NCBI RefSeq assembly: GCF_000321225.1 | Contig: NW_004450460.1 | Coordinates: forward strand, 343,296 to 407,295 | DNA from: Odobenus rosmarus divergens | Lineage: Eukaryota > Chordata > Mammalia > Carnivora > Odobenidae | DNA length: 64,000 bases | Direction: 5' to 3' | Part shown: positions 45,201 to 56,276 of the stretch, piece after piece | How positions within the stretch are numbered: the first letter of the stretch is position 1 | Layout: every line of letters starts with the position of its first letter | The notes under the pieces: model-generated | What the model was told of the DNA's origin: nothing | The model's database searches: none | What the model saw: the letters and a program-made list of their open reading frames with translations, nothing else | Program-made: the position numbers and the translations under genes

Positions 45201-48200
45201 CAGACAGAGATGTTGCGAATGTTCCGAACGTCCTTGTACCAGTGTATCGTAGGCAGGTGTTTGGTTTCTCTTGAGGAAGGAGAAGACCAGACCGTGGGCT
45301 CACCGGGTAAAGGTGCAGTTAAGGTTATGTGGCTCTGTGTAGCCCCATCAGCAGCATGAGAGCCGAGTGCTGCGCGTCCTCCCCAGCCCTGGGGATGGCC
45401 GGTGTTTGTCCTCGCCGTGACCGTGGGGTCTCTGCGACATCCCTGCCTTGCCCTGTGTTCCCCACCGTTGGGCTAAGACCCGGTGCTGTTCAGCTCTGTT
45501 GCTGTGGAGGTGCGGGAGTGGGCAGCCTGCATTCATGTGCCTCCCCAACGTGGGCCCGTGCTCTGTGCATGTTCTCTGCTGAGGGTGGGCCTTCCCTTTC
45601 TAGTAGACAGAGCCGGGAAATCCATCCGAAGGTCACGCCGATTCTTGACTCAACTTATGAAGGTTATAAGATTTTACTTGTCTCCCATCCGCGTCTCTTG
45701 TTTCTCGTGTCAGAAATCCCACATTTCAGTGCTAGCTCGTGTCAGTGCTCACCCCGTTTCCATCCCACAGAGAACAGCCTCAGAATAACAGTTCCAGGTC
45801 TTGCCAGCGCTGTGGTTCGAGGCGGGACTGGAAGGTTTTCCTTTTGTCCCCAGCGCGTACCCCACTAAGGGCAGGCCGCACCCCTGTTACCTGTGCTCGG
45901 GCAGCTGAGAATAGTTCTTCTGTCTTTGGTTATGCCTTGTTTGCTTCATTTTGCATGGTAGTTTTTTGGTTTAGGGTTCTTTTTTGTTTTTTTTGTTTTG
46001 TTTCATTTTGTTTTGGCTTTGCTAGTGAATTTTTTATTTTTATAGACTTCTCTCAAACCTTTGGAGGCATAGGGAGAAACGAATAGTGAATCCCCACTCA
46101 GCCATCCTGTCGCCTGGCCTCAGCATCACTTCTACCCCTTCACCTGCTCCCTCCCATATTATTTTGAAGCACATCCTTCACGTCATCATCATTTTACTTG
46201 GAGGTATTTTGTAACGTGTTTCAGAAAGACACAGTCTTTTTTTCTTTCAGCTGAAGCGCAGTATCTGTGTGACACCCGAGAAGGTGAATGGTAATTCCTT
46301 AACACCATGAAGTAGTCTGTCAGTGTTGAAAGTTCTTTTTTTTTTTTTAAAGATTTTATTTATTTATTTGACAGAGAGAGAGATAGCGAGAGCAGGAACA
46401 CAAGCAGGGGGAGTGAAGAGGGAGAAGCAGGCTTCCTGGCAAGCAGGGAGCCCGATGTGGGGCTCCATCCCAGGACCCCGGGATCATGACCTGAGCCAAA
46501 GGCAGTCGCTTAATGACTGAGCCACCCAGGCGTGCCAGTGTTGAAGGTTCTAATTGTGTCATAAATGTGATAGAATTTTAAAACCTAGTTCATTTGAATC
46601 CAGAGCCAAACAAGATCCATGTTGCACTGACGGCTGTGTCTGGTGAGCGTCTCCTTGAGCTCTGGGCTGTGGAGGGAGCCAGGTCGCTGTCTGCGCCCCT
46701 CCCAGCCTGGCGGCCCGCGTGCTCAGAGCCACAAGGTCACTCGGCTTCACCTGGGACTTTTGTCTGTTTGGATTTGTGTTTGCAAGTTGCCTGGTGTTGG
46801 GAGCAGGCAGCGCCTGCTGGTCTCCCTGCTCGTGCTCCTCGCTCAGCCCCGTGATCTCACTGAGGAAGGCAAGAAGGGGCTTTCCTCCTGTGCCGGCTGC
46901 TTCCCAGTCCTGCGGGGGTTTTGGCCAACGAAGGTTCAGGCCTCGGTTTGTTTCTCGGAAGCACCGAGTTGCTGGTAGCATCCTTGCGCAGAGCTCAGTT
47001 AGGGTTGTCAGCAGCGTTAGGGACTCATGGATTTAGACATGTGTGATGTGTTAATGGCATTCCACGATTGCTCCATCTCCATGGAATCCGCTCCTTCCAG
47101 GCTGAAGCCCCTGTCGGTTTCCCGGGGGTGCTGGAGCGTCATGGTGTGAGAGTCGCCCTTGAGCCCATGGTAGTGTCCCTGAGGTGACCATGGCTGAACC
47201 CCGGTGTTTATGCGGTTTGATCTTTAGGACGTGTTCCTAGAGATGCGTGGTAGGTCCTCTGTCTTCCAGTCTGTTGGGAGAGTTCTCTGTGGTTCGACCA
47301 CGTGGGCACACACCTGGGGCCATTTGTTTCCTTTTACTCTGGATCGTCAGGGTTGGTTGGCTTTTCATTTCATTTTGTTATATAATGATGTGAAATATTT
47401 ATTGGTTATAAAAGGCAAATTTGCAAATTGCTCTGCACTGCCTTGCCTTCCCTCTCTTGCTCCTCCATGGGGAAGCGCTGTTTTTTAAATTATGGCTTAT
47501 TTCTCTATGAGAAAACCCCAGTACAGTGCACATGCTGTCTATATGCCAGGTCCTAGCTGTGTATGGCACATCCTTGAGGTGGGGATGCCCAGGGGCTGGG
47601 TGGGGGGCCTCAGGGCCCACAGGAAAGCATAGACCGTCAATGTGCTTTTTGTAGGAAGACGGAAGAAAGTGTCGGGAAGAAGGAAAACACAGTCCAGGTC
47701 GTCTGTGAAGAGCAGGAGCTCCGGGACGAGGTCTAAGAAACGCCAGGGTCGTGTGAAGAAGAGAAAAGGGAAAAAGTCAAAGGTAGCCTTGGAGGGTAGT
47801 GTTCCCACTGCGCCAGTCAGTTCCCTTGTGCAGCTAGGTGGTGGGATGCACAGAAAAGCCTCCTTTTTCTGTATTTACTTAGAGGTCCACTGATAAAAAT
47901 GAACATTTCTGCAGCACACATTGAAGATGGGGCTGGGACAAGAGATTTTCCAGGACCCTTCGGAGCCAGGCATCCTGAGGGGTTGTGTATGACTCTTGGC
48001 ACCCCAGGGGTGGGCAGGCCAGAGGGTGTGGAGGCAGCAGGGCCGTAGCCACCAGCTTGTCTGGGAGGCAAGGAGATTATTAGCTGGGTGGGGGAATGGA
48101 GAGAGGGAATCTGGCTGGGGCGTGCGGCTGGGCTTTCAGCTGGAGTGGTCTCGTCCTCCAGCTCTGTCGCCGCCAGGCTTTCAGAGCGGGACCCCCGTAT

Positions 48201-51200
48201 GTGTGCAGCCCATGTCGCGTGTCCCTGCTCTGAAGTACTGTCCTCATGGCAGCTTCTGGCTGGAAATTGAAAGCACATTAATATGTGAAACACAAAGAGT
48301 TCAGTTGTGGCCATTGTTCAGGTGTTTGCTGCATCTTTGTGTGAATTTATACTCAAGGTTATTGCCGTTGCCTGACCAGTGTAAATGCATGGCGTGTATG
48401 CCTGTGGAAACCTAACGCCTCCGTTTTACATGGAGTATGGGAGCCGCCGCTCTGCTGGTTCATTGAGGTGCAATTCCTGCAGGGATGACCACACGGGCGC
48501 CGGCGGCACGCCTGCCCTTGTGGGGCTGCGGGTCCCCTCCGTGTTCCTCCTCAGTGTCAGGTCACTCATCACCTGGGTGGCCCGCTCTGCTGCTTGTGAT
48601 TTTGTGTTCAGAATCAAGCACCACCTGCAGTGGCAGGTGTGCCAAGGTCCTGCAGGTGGCTTTGTGGTGCGTAGGTGGGGATGTTGGGACGTGTTCGTTA
48701 ATTCTGTTGAAGCAAAACCTCTAGAGCATTACCGTTAATACACAGGAGGCCCTTTGGCTCCGGTGTAGCATTTCCTCAGCCTACGGTGTGGTGTTTTTGG
48801 AACCTTTAGCTCCTGGCTTGCTTGTCATTCCTTTCCTTTTGTGACTTTGGTTCAGAATGAAGCCACAGCCCGCTCCCGCATCGCACGGACCCTGGGCCTC
48901 CGGGGTCCGGCCCACGGAGCCTGCATCCCGTCTGTGCACAAGCCAGCAGACCCCTCTCTGGGGCTGATGCGTGCGGACATCGGAGTGGCCTCTCTGTCTC
49001 TCTTTGGAGACCCCTATGAGCTGGACCCCTTTGACAGGTAACTGCAGGGGGAATTCCCTCCTTTCTTTGTGGGCAGTGGCCTCGGATTTTGCATTTGCAC
49101 AATGAGGGTGAGGAGTCCTGACTCCTTTTCAGATTCATGTAGGTGGTGTGTGTAGAAAGAACTCTATACAACCTCATCTGCTCACGTGGAGGAAGGTCTA
49201 GTTTGCACATCTGCCCCACCTGCCCTGTGCCCACTCAGAGGCTTGGGCAGTTGCCAACATGAAGCCACTCTGTGGGGCCACATGTGCAGTTAATAAGGAG
49301 GGGCTGGGGGTCTCCCTGGGCCTCCAATGTGGGGTCACCATTCCTTTGGCCTGTGTGCTCTCTCCAGCAGTGAAGAGCAGTCTGCAAACCCTGCTTCCCC
49401 TTTGAGTGCCAAGAGGAGGGTTCTGTCGCAGTCAGCACTGCGTTCTCACCGGCCTGTGGCCAGGCCCGTGGCCATGGGGCTCTCCAGGTGTGTGCTGGCA
49501 GGGAGTGTGGTCGGGGGGGATGGGGGTGGCTACAGGCCTCTGGGGGCCAGCAGGGCTCCAGACTGGCCTTGCGCTCTGCCTGCCCCAGGAGGAAGTGCTG
49601 CAGTCAAGGCACGAGCACGGAGTGGCAGGCCCCAGTCTGCCTGGGCGCGAGCTGGGGGCGAGTAGCCACGGGTGCTTGCGGCTACCTCTGCCACAGAGCT
49701 GCTGCCCCCTGGCCGGATTGTTTGCTTCTGTTTCACCCCTCAGATAACCCAGTGAAACCAGTAAACAGGCTGCCTGTTTGTGGCAGTTGGGGTCGGAAGC
49801 ATCAGATGATTTCACCTCAAACAGCCTGCTTTTCTTTTGTCAGAGCTGCTGGGTGGGTCTGATTCACTCCGCATGCAGGAGCCTGGCAGGTGGCCTCTTC
49901 TGCATATGGCAGTCAGGACCTGGGAGTGGGGGTGCCAAGGGGCTGGGGGGCACCTGCCTGGCTCAAGGGACTTGGGCATGGGGAGGCAGCAGTGGGTCTG
50001 TACCTGCAGGAGGAGCGTTCCTACTACAGCGCCTGAACCAGAAGTGGACGAGGCCCCCGTCCCAGACCTGGTGGGGAGCATCCTGTCGGGCCAGAGCCTC
50101 CTGATGATGAATGGCGCAGACATCATCATCCACCGGGATGGCTCCCTCAGTGCCAAGAGGGCAGGTGAGGCGGCCGCTGAATGAAGCCCAGCAATGTCCA
50201 CGGGGATGCCCTCTCTGCCTTGACATTCCGGGAAATTGAGGGGTCATGTGACCCACTGGTTCTCCTTGTTTCTGAGCAAGCAGAGGAGACATTTGAGGAT
50301 CTAAAATGCATTCTCTGCTCAAAGTGGATGTAAAGGGGCACAGTTTTCTCATTCATCTCCGTTAATTCTACATGACTTTCTGAGCAGAGTTGACAGGCTG
50401 ATAGTTTATGTGATGATGGGGTTTCTGGGCCAGTCCACATACCCTCCGTGGCCGTAATGTGGCTGGTGTGTGTGCTCACAGAGCCATGGAACCAGCCCCT
50501 GTGGAGCCTTCCCCCAGTATCCAGGCCCTGGCAGGTTTTTGGGGTGGGGGTTGCCCAGCCATGGAGGATGGCGCAGACTGTGCCCCTCCCGGTCCCCCTT
50601 TGTGACAAGCATCTGTAACTGGCAGGGGTGCTTTCTACGGCCACAGAGCACAACTGTGAAACACAAGAGAAAGTACCCATGGTGGCAAGTGAGCCCCGAG
50701 CGCTGCCCCCAGGCTCCCAGGTGCACAGAGGTCTAGCTCAGGGAGCAAGTGGGAGTAGGCATTTATTTATTTATTTATTCATTCATTCATTTTTTTAAGA
50801 TTTTATTTTTTTTTTGAGAGAGCAAGCACACGAGCCGGGGGGTGGGGGACAGAGGGAGAGGGAGAAGCAGGCTCCCCAGCCCCACACGGGGCTCGATCCC
50901 AGGACCCTGAGATTGTGACCTGAGCCGAAGGCAGACGCTTCACTGACTAAGCCACCCAGGCGTCTCGGGAATAGGCATTCACAAGCACAGCTTTTAGGAG
51001 AAAGCCATTGTGATCTGGGCCAGACAACGGGCTAGACAATGGACTGCGCTCCGTAAAGGAGGTGGTGGGGACTGATGGCCACTCGCCCTCTTGCCTTTCA
51101 GCACCTGTTTCTTTCCCACGGAGCACCGGCCGGAGCACAGGTGGCTCGTCCCAAGGAGGGAAGCACCCTGGGCCTGGAGCGCCTCAGTCAGGAAGCAGGT

Positions 51201-53758
51201 TTCAGAGCGCAGGGCTGAGCTGTCCTGGCGCGGTGGCGCCCTCCCGTGTCCCCGCACTCAGGACAGGGGCGACTGTGAGACTGGACTCGTCGGTGACCCC
51301 TCCTTCCGGTCAGACTCAGAACCTGACAGGTGTGCGTGGACCTGGCTTAAAGCAAAGGGACAACCCCCGACGTGATGGCGACAACCGGCACACTCTGCCC
51401 CCCAACTCTGCGTCCTTGAAGACCTCCAGTAGCTGCTCTCACTTGCCATCTGGTGGTGCACTGCTGGGCCAGGCCCTGAAGCCAGTTCCCAGGAGGCCCG
51501 ACATCTCTGAGCTGCCGAGGATACCAAAGGTCAGAAGGGAGGACAGCGGCGGCCGACAGGTGGATGTGGCCCCCCCCAGCGAGCAGCATGTTGAGATTCC
51601 TAGCTCCTGCATCAGCCGGCTCACGGGCAGGGAGGGCCCCGGGCAGCCCGGCCATGGTGCCCGAGCAGAGGGCGAGCCCAGCAGCAGGGGCCCGCAAGAG
51701 CCTGGCCCGCACTCAGGGGGCGGCTCCCAGTCCCCCGCCTCGCTGGGACCCTCGAAGGGGAAGGGTGTCAGCTCGACCTTTGAGAGCTTCAGGATCAATA
51801 TTCCCGGGAACACAGCACATTCTGGCAGACTCTCCAACCCTGGCTTTTGTAACACATTTCGGCCTGTCGACAATAAGGTGCAAAGGAAAGAGAACCCCTC
51901 ACCCCTGTTCTCCATCAGGAAGACCAAACAACTCAAGAGTGAGATCTACGACCCCTTTGACCCCACGGGCTCTGACTCCAGTTCTGCTGGCAGCAGCCCC
52001 GAGCGCCTGGGCTCTGGCCTCCTGCCCTCTGAGATCACGCGCACCATCTCCATCAACAGCCCGAAGGCCCCAGCGTTGCAGACTGTGCGCTGTGTCACCT
52101 CCTACACAGTGGAGACTGTCTTTGGGACGGAGCCCGAGCCCCCCCCTCGGGGGCCTTCCTCCAGCGGGCTCGAGCTCCGGGGCGAGGGGGCTGCTGAGGG
52201 GGCCTCCGACCTGGAGTGCGAGCGGCTGGGCAAGGGGGCTGCCGAGGGCCAGGGCTCAGCCTCCCGGGCACAGAGGCCACCCCCGCCGGAGCAGTGGGAA
52301 GACAAGGACCAGCTGCCCTGCAGTACCTTCTTTGGCTCCGAGGAGCGGACGGTGACCTGTGTGACTGTAGCCGAACCAGAGACCCCGCCCAGCCCGGACG
52401 CACCGCAGACGACCACCCACAGGATTGTGGAGCTGAGGTCCCCTTCCTGCTCCCGCTCCACATCCAGCTCCCGTGGCAGGAAGAAAGCCAAGAGGAAGCG
52501 GGCCACTGCCAGGGAGCACAGGAGGACCCGCTCGGGCTCCCGCTCAGGTTCCCGCTCCGGGGACAGGAGCTCGCCATCGGTGTCGCCACCGCTGGGTGAG
52601 GACCACCCCAAGAGGCAGCAGACCAAGTCCCGGGGCCGGAGGTCTTCCAGCGACCACTCCAGCGGCCACGAGCGAGCCAAGCGGAAGAAGGCGAAGGACG
52701 AGGGCAGGAGGAGGGAGAGGGAGTCCTGGGGCCATGGCCGGCGGAGGTCCAGGTCCCGCTCAGGCAGCCCCAGCAGCTCCTCCCACGAACACAGGGAGAG
52801 CAGGAGGAGGAAGCGGAGGCGGGCAGGGTCCAGGTCTCGGGGGAGGGAGTGCTCACCCCCCAGCAGCCTGGAGAGAGCCCGGAGGCACCGGCACCCACGG
52901 GAGAGGAGCCCACGGGAGAGGAGCCGGGAGCGGCCGCGAACCAGGTGGGGCTCCCATGAGAGGAGGAAGCGTAGGTCCAGGTCACCAAGGTCGCCAAGCA
53001 CAGAGCATAGGTCCCGGGAGCACCAGCGCCCTCGTTCCCATGAGAAGCGGCCAAGGCCTCGCTCCCCAGAGAGGAAGTTGGCACCCGCTCCCGCGGAAGG
53101 GCAGAAGCCCGACAGGGAGCAACCAGCCAGGCCACCGGCCTCAGTGGGAGCAGACGCCTGCCCAGCAGGGGCTGAAGCCCACAAGACCGTTCCAGAGGTA
53201 CTGGCTGAGTGTCCGCCTGAGGACCTGGATTACGGTGACTCTGTCGAGGCAGGGCACATCTTTGAGGATTTTTCAAGCGAAGCCTTCTTCATGCAGCTGG
53301 ATGACATGAGTTCCCCACCCTCCCCAGAGAGCACAGACTCCTCCCCAGAGCGGCACTTCCCACCCACTCCTTCCGTGCCCCCGGCCAGCCAGCAGCAGGA
53401 CACCAGCCTGGCCATGGCTGTCATCAGACGGGAGGTGTCGCTGATCCATGGCGAAGACGCTGCACAGCCCCCGCCCCGGGCACAGAGCCCCGAAGAGAAG
53501 CCCCTGCTCCAGCAGGACGCTGCTGGGGCTGCCGTGGTGCCCAGCACCCTGGGAAGCCAGGCTGTGGGCGGGGTGCCCGTGGGGAAGGAGGAAGGCCCCT
53601 CTCAGACCCCGTTGCTGCGGGCTAAAGCCCTGGTGAAGAGAGTCACCTGGAACCTCCAGGAGGCCGAGAGCGGTGCCCCTGCTGAGGAGCGAGGCCTGCG
53701 TGAGTGGGGTCCCGTGGGCACTTCTAGGGGTGGACCGGGGCAGCATGGGAGGAAGGCC

Positions 53759-53812
<54 letters not shown>

Positions 53813-55446
53813 AGGGTGGCACTCGGACCTCTTTGGTCACTCGGGCAGCGTAGGCCATGGGGCAGGGAGGTGGCTGTGTGTGTGTGTGTCGGGGTGGCAC
53901 TCGGACCTCTGGTCACTCGGGCAGCGTAGGCCATGGGGCAGGGAGGTGGCTGCAGCCTGGCCTGTGGTCCTTGCTGGGATGCTTTTCTGGAATTTTCCAG
54001 CCAGGAAGCAGCTTCTGGCCCAGGGTGGCCACAGAGCACCCACCTCCCCTGTGTTGGCCCTCAGGGACGCCGCTCCACAGGCCCCAGAAGCCCCGGGAAG
54101 GGGTCTGGGAAACAGAAGACATGGGCCCCTCGGTGGGGTTCCAGCAGGCATCCTTCTCTGAGCCCCCTCCCCCTGGATACACACTTCCAGAGTCTGGCTT
54201 CCCTGATGCTGAGCCCTCTCAGGTGAGTGCCTGGGCTGGAGGGATGTGAGCTGGCGCCAGGCCACACAGGCTGTGCCGGGCTGGGGCTGAGGACTTCCCT
54301 CTCTGGCTGGGGCTCTTCCTGCTATGGGTGTGGGGAGCGCTGCCCTGAGCCGTCTGCATTTCTGTCCAGGTTTATACCCCCAACCTACCCCCTGCCCCAG
54401 CTCTGCCCGTGAGCCTCCCGCCGTACACACCAGCCAGCCAGCCCACGGTCCAGTTTATCCTGCAGGGGAGCCTTCCCGTGGCGAGCTGCGGGGTCGCACA
54501 GAGCCCAGCCCCAGTGCCCACGGCCCTGACCACAGCCTCCGAGCCAGCCGGCTATGCCACCGGCACCAGCAACTCCGAGGAGAGGTCAACGGCTCCCAGG
54601 CCTGCCGCAGAGAAGGCCAAGAATGAGGAGGTGAGTCTGGGCCCTCCCTCCGGTGGGGGCGGGCAGTGTGGCCCCCAGGCAGGGCGGTCACACATGTGCT
54701 TGCTCCCAGTACATGAAGAAGCTGCACATGCAGGAGCGGGCGGTGGAGGAGGTGAAGCTGGCCATCAAGCCCTTCTATCAGAAGAGGGAGGTGACCAAGG
54801 AGGAGTACAAGGATATCCTTCGCAAGGCCGTGCAGAAGGTGGGTCCGTGCCGCCTCCTGCTGACCCAGACTCTCGGGGTACCAGCCTAGGGCTGCGCAGC
54901 GAGGGCTGGGGCAGCGTGGTCACGTCCTGGCTGCAGCCAGAGGCCACTTCTGTTCTCCTGTCACAGTGGCTCGTAGACGCTCGGGCTGAGTAAGCATTGG
55001 TGTTTGTGAGGGGACAGGACTGCGTCCCTGTCACCTGTTCAGCAGGTGAATAACAGAAGGTACATAACACACCACACTTGCAGGTGGGAAAGCAAGAGCC
55101 CAGGGCGTCAGGGCCAAATGTGTGGCACGCCGGCCACACGTCTCCGGCTGGGAGATGGGCCTTCAGCAGCTGTGCAAGGCGGACCCAGTCGGGGGGGGGG
55201 GGTGTCCTGCTGTGTGCCTTGTGGTGGGGACCCCGCGGGTTCAGTCCCTGTGATCCCTGGGGAGGCGTCTGGGTCATTTGTGCCCCTCTCCCATGTCCCC
55301 AGATATGCCACAGCAAGAGCGGGGAGATCAACCCTGTGAAGGTGGGCAACCTGGTCAAGGCCTATGTGGACAAGTACAGACACATGCGCCGGCACCGGAG
55401 GCCGGAGGCCGGAGAAGAGGCACCCGCCCAGGGCACTGAGAGCTGA
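30245..55446 (+). CDS. PHRF1: PHD and RING finger domain-containing protein 1
   Basis: Seventeen coding exons: 30245-30338, 30980-31081, 35117-35340, 37864-37947, 39265-39383, 42869-42966, 43172-43347, 44051-44180, 47655-47782, 48856-49037, 49368-49487, 50010-50164, 51102-53699, 54065-54222, 54370-54630, 54710-54838, 55303-55446. Phases match; 4902 nt, 1633 aa (human 1649). A Ser/Asp/Glu-rich N-terminus precedes a RING finger at about 108-148 (C108, C111, C126, H128, C131, C134, C145, with Asp148 in the last ligand place). A PHD finger follows at 187-231 (C187, C190, C202, C205, H210, C213, C228, C231). A basic KKR region and the 2.6-kb exon come next, including an Arg/Ser/Lys-rich RS domain (about 984-1197). 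The C-terminus (about 1544-1620) is an SRI-like helical domain. Known family roles: nuclear E3 ligase (TGIF), H3K36 methyl reading, phospho-Pol II CTD binding. The start is MDDDSLDE in exon 2 (acceptor edge 30223). Confidence 0.95.
30440..30647 (-). mobile_element. CanSINE, antisense, PHRF1 intron
   Basis: Starts about 100 bases after the first coding exon's donor; poly-T plus aaagattttatttattt, end gagccacccaggcgcccc; duplication cgagtcccc on both sides. Confidence 0.9.
32853..33080 (+). mobile_element. CanSINE, sense, PHRF1 intron
   Basis: Starts ggggcacctgggtggctcaa, has a (tc)n tract, ends aaataaataaatctttaaaaa. More diverged than the other copies. Confidence 0.9.
33407..33443 (+). other. 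Inserted 5' half of a tRNA-Gly(TCC)
   Basis: Thirty-seven bases beginning gcgttggtggtatagtgg and ending ctgccttccc match the first 36 bases of mammalian tRNA-Gly(TCC) with one mismatch (A to G at base 24). The match stops one base after the TCC anticodon. The block is flanked by the direct repeat cagacttgagaggca (33392-33406) and cagacttcagaggca (33444-33458), 14 of 15 identical. There is no A tail and no 3' half, so it cannot be a functional tRNA gene. It lies in a PHRF1 intron. Confidence 0.75.
33670..34040. repeat. Old interspersed repeat, family not assigned
   Basis: The phrases 'tgctgtgtaacgaactgtcac', 'cagggtcagcagttc' and 'ggggtcatggggccacggtg' resemble a common ancient mammalian repeat, but I cannot name the family with certainty. 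Confidence 0.3.
34122..34146 (+). repeat. (CAG)7 trinucleotide repeat
   Basis: Seven CAG units in a PHRF1 intron (between the second and third coding exons). Confidence 0.85.
34576..34920. repeat. 59-bp minisatellite interrupted by an assembly gap
   Basis: Units containing gagctgccctgatggtgaag recur at 34584, 34643, 34797 and 34856; the 59-base spacing holds on each side of the gap. Bases 34675-34789 are a 115-base run of N. The spacing across the gap (154) is not a multiple of 59, so the gap length is only an estimate and the true copy number is unknown. Located in a PHRF1 intron. Confidence 0.9.
35808..35999 (-). mobile_element. CanSINE, antisense, PHRF1 intron
   Basis: Poly-T then aaagattttatttattc; end aagccacccaggcgcctc; flanking catgatgaacttta / catggtgaactt duplication. 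Confidence 0.9.
36510..36675 (+). repeat. L1-like fragment (tentative)
   Basis: The phrase 'ctcagcaagattgctgggcacaggattaacaaagatgaaaag' in pieces resembles the sense-strand L1 ORF2 segment (ctcagtaa.gttgcaggata.aaaat.aac). Divergent and short; it is interrupted by a SINE. Confidence 0.4.
36676..36872 (+). mobile_element. CanSINE, sense, PHRF1 intron
   Basis: Starts gggcgcctgggtggctcag, ends with aaataaataaataaaat and an A run; duplication agttatactcagaagt / agttacactcagaagt. Confidence 0.92.
37591..37799 (-). mobile_element. CanSINE, antisense, PHRF1 intron
   Basis: Two T runs then gagagaga; end gagccacccaggcgcccc; duplication gagtgtggtatt / gagtatggtatt. It ends about 65 bases before the 37864 exon. 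Confidence 0.92.
42520..42745 (+). repeat. Old LINE/MER-type 3' fragment (tentative)
   Basis: Phrases 'cctaaggaccctagtccatgggtcagggccccaccctcatcacc', 'agaccccatctccaaatgcagtcactttggg' and 'attagggctccaacatagg' occur in the usual order of a widespread old mammalian repeat tail. The family name is uncertain; a C-run interrupts it. Confidence 0.45.
45950..46045. repeat. T/G-rich low-complexity stretch
   Basis: Runs such as tttttgttttttttgttttgtttcattttg in a PHRF1 intron; no other structure seen. Confidence 0.6.
46334..46535 (-). mobile_element. CanSINE, antisense, PHRF1 intron
   Basis: Poly-T then aaagattttatttatttat; end gagccacccaggcgtgcc; duplication agtgttgaaagttct / agtgttgaaggttct. Confidence 0.92.
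50762..50967 (-). mobile_element. CanSINE, antisense, PHRF1 intron
   Basis: (attt)n and T run, then gagagagcaagcacac; end aagccacccaggcgtctc; near-duplicate ggagtaggcatt / ggaataggcatt flanks. It ends 135 bases before the 2.6-kb exon. Confidence 0.9.
53761..53952 (+). repeat. (TG)25 microsatellite and a two-copy tandem duplication
   Basis: A (TG)25 run at 53761-53810 is followed by two near-identical copies of a 60-65 base unit (gtggcactcggacctct ... ggccatggggcagggaggtggc; 53811-53874 and 53890-53952) separated by a second short TG run. The array starts 61 bases after the PHRF1 exon 13 donor. Confidence 0.9.
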
Positions 55447-56210
55447 GGCTGGGCACGGAGCCGGCGGCGCTAGCCCCCGTCCCTGAGAGATTCTGTTGGG
55501 AGTGGCAGAAGCAGAAATCTCTGAAGACACCCAGCCAGCATTCCTGTATTCAGGGTTCCCGTGATCACATGTGGTCTGTGCACCTGTCCTCACAGTTTAA
55601 AACTGGACTTTTTTATATGTATATTATAGATACACACTGTTTCCATTGTGTTCTAATTTATCAAAAATGGATTATCTTTAGAAACTTCTCGATTGACTCA
55701 GTACTTGAAAGGCGAAGCCTTTGGTGATCAGGAGGGGCCTGGGGGGGCTGGAAGGAGCTCCTTGTCCCTTCTCACAGATGGCCCAATTTTATTTTCTATG
55801 GTAATAAGGGAAGGCCATGCCCCAGTTTTCTATTGTTACGCTCTGTAAATAATGCTCATGTTTGCTGCCTCCCACAAGGCAGAGCGCAGTGTTGGTGGAT
55901 CTGGAAGGCAGGGGCCCTGCGCACAGCACAGAGTCAGCCATTCGTGGTGCGCCCCCCTCCCCAGCACAGCTGCCAGAAGCAAACGTCTGCTGTTCCCAGA
56001 GCGTTTTGTATGCTTTGAGTAGAGTTTGTTGGCTCTAAAGTGTGTGGCCTGTTTCTTCATTGTGAAGACAGAGGAGAGCGGGTGGGGGCAGGGGTGGTCA
56101 CCTCCCTTCCTGGGCCTGTAGGTCTTGTGGGCTCCCGGGAAGTCTGTGGTGCCCCTTCTGAGCTCCAGCCCCGACCCTGAGCCCACCCCTGGTCAGGACA
56201 CCAGCGGGAT
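55447..56210 (+). other. PHRF1: PHRF1 3'UTR and PHRF1-IRF7 convergent spacer
   Basis: AT-richer sequence follows the PHRF1 stop (tttttatatgtatattatag, ctgtaaataatgctcatg). No canonical AATAAA was found; AATAAT near 55848 and AATAAG near 55803 are the nearest look-alikes. Only 830 bases separate the PHRF1 and IRF7 stop codons, which face each other. Confidence 0.5.
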
Positions 56211-56248
56211 TCTTGAGTCCTTTTTTTTTTTTTTTTTTTTGAGTCCTT

Positions 56249-56254
56249 TTTATT
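56249..56254 (-). terminator. IRF7: IRF7 poly(A) signal AATAAA
   Basis: Plus-strand TTTATT reads AATAAA on the minus strand, 23-28 bases after the IRF7 stop codon, giving a very short 3'UTR. Immediately beyond lies a 20-base A run (minus strand). Confidence 0.75.
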
Positions 56255-56276
56255 GGCTTGGAGAGGGGTCTGGCCC

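Noticed and set aside
52095..53276. 393-codon antisense frame opposite the PHRF1 RS domain
   Set aside because: Mirror image of the AGG/AGC/CGG-rich RS coding sequence; its Ser/Pro/Gly/Trp-rich translation is a codon-bias shadow.
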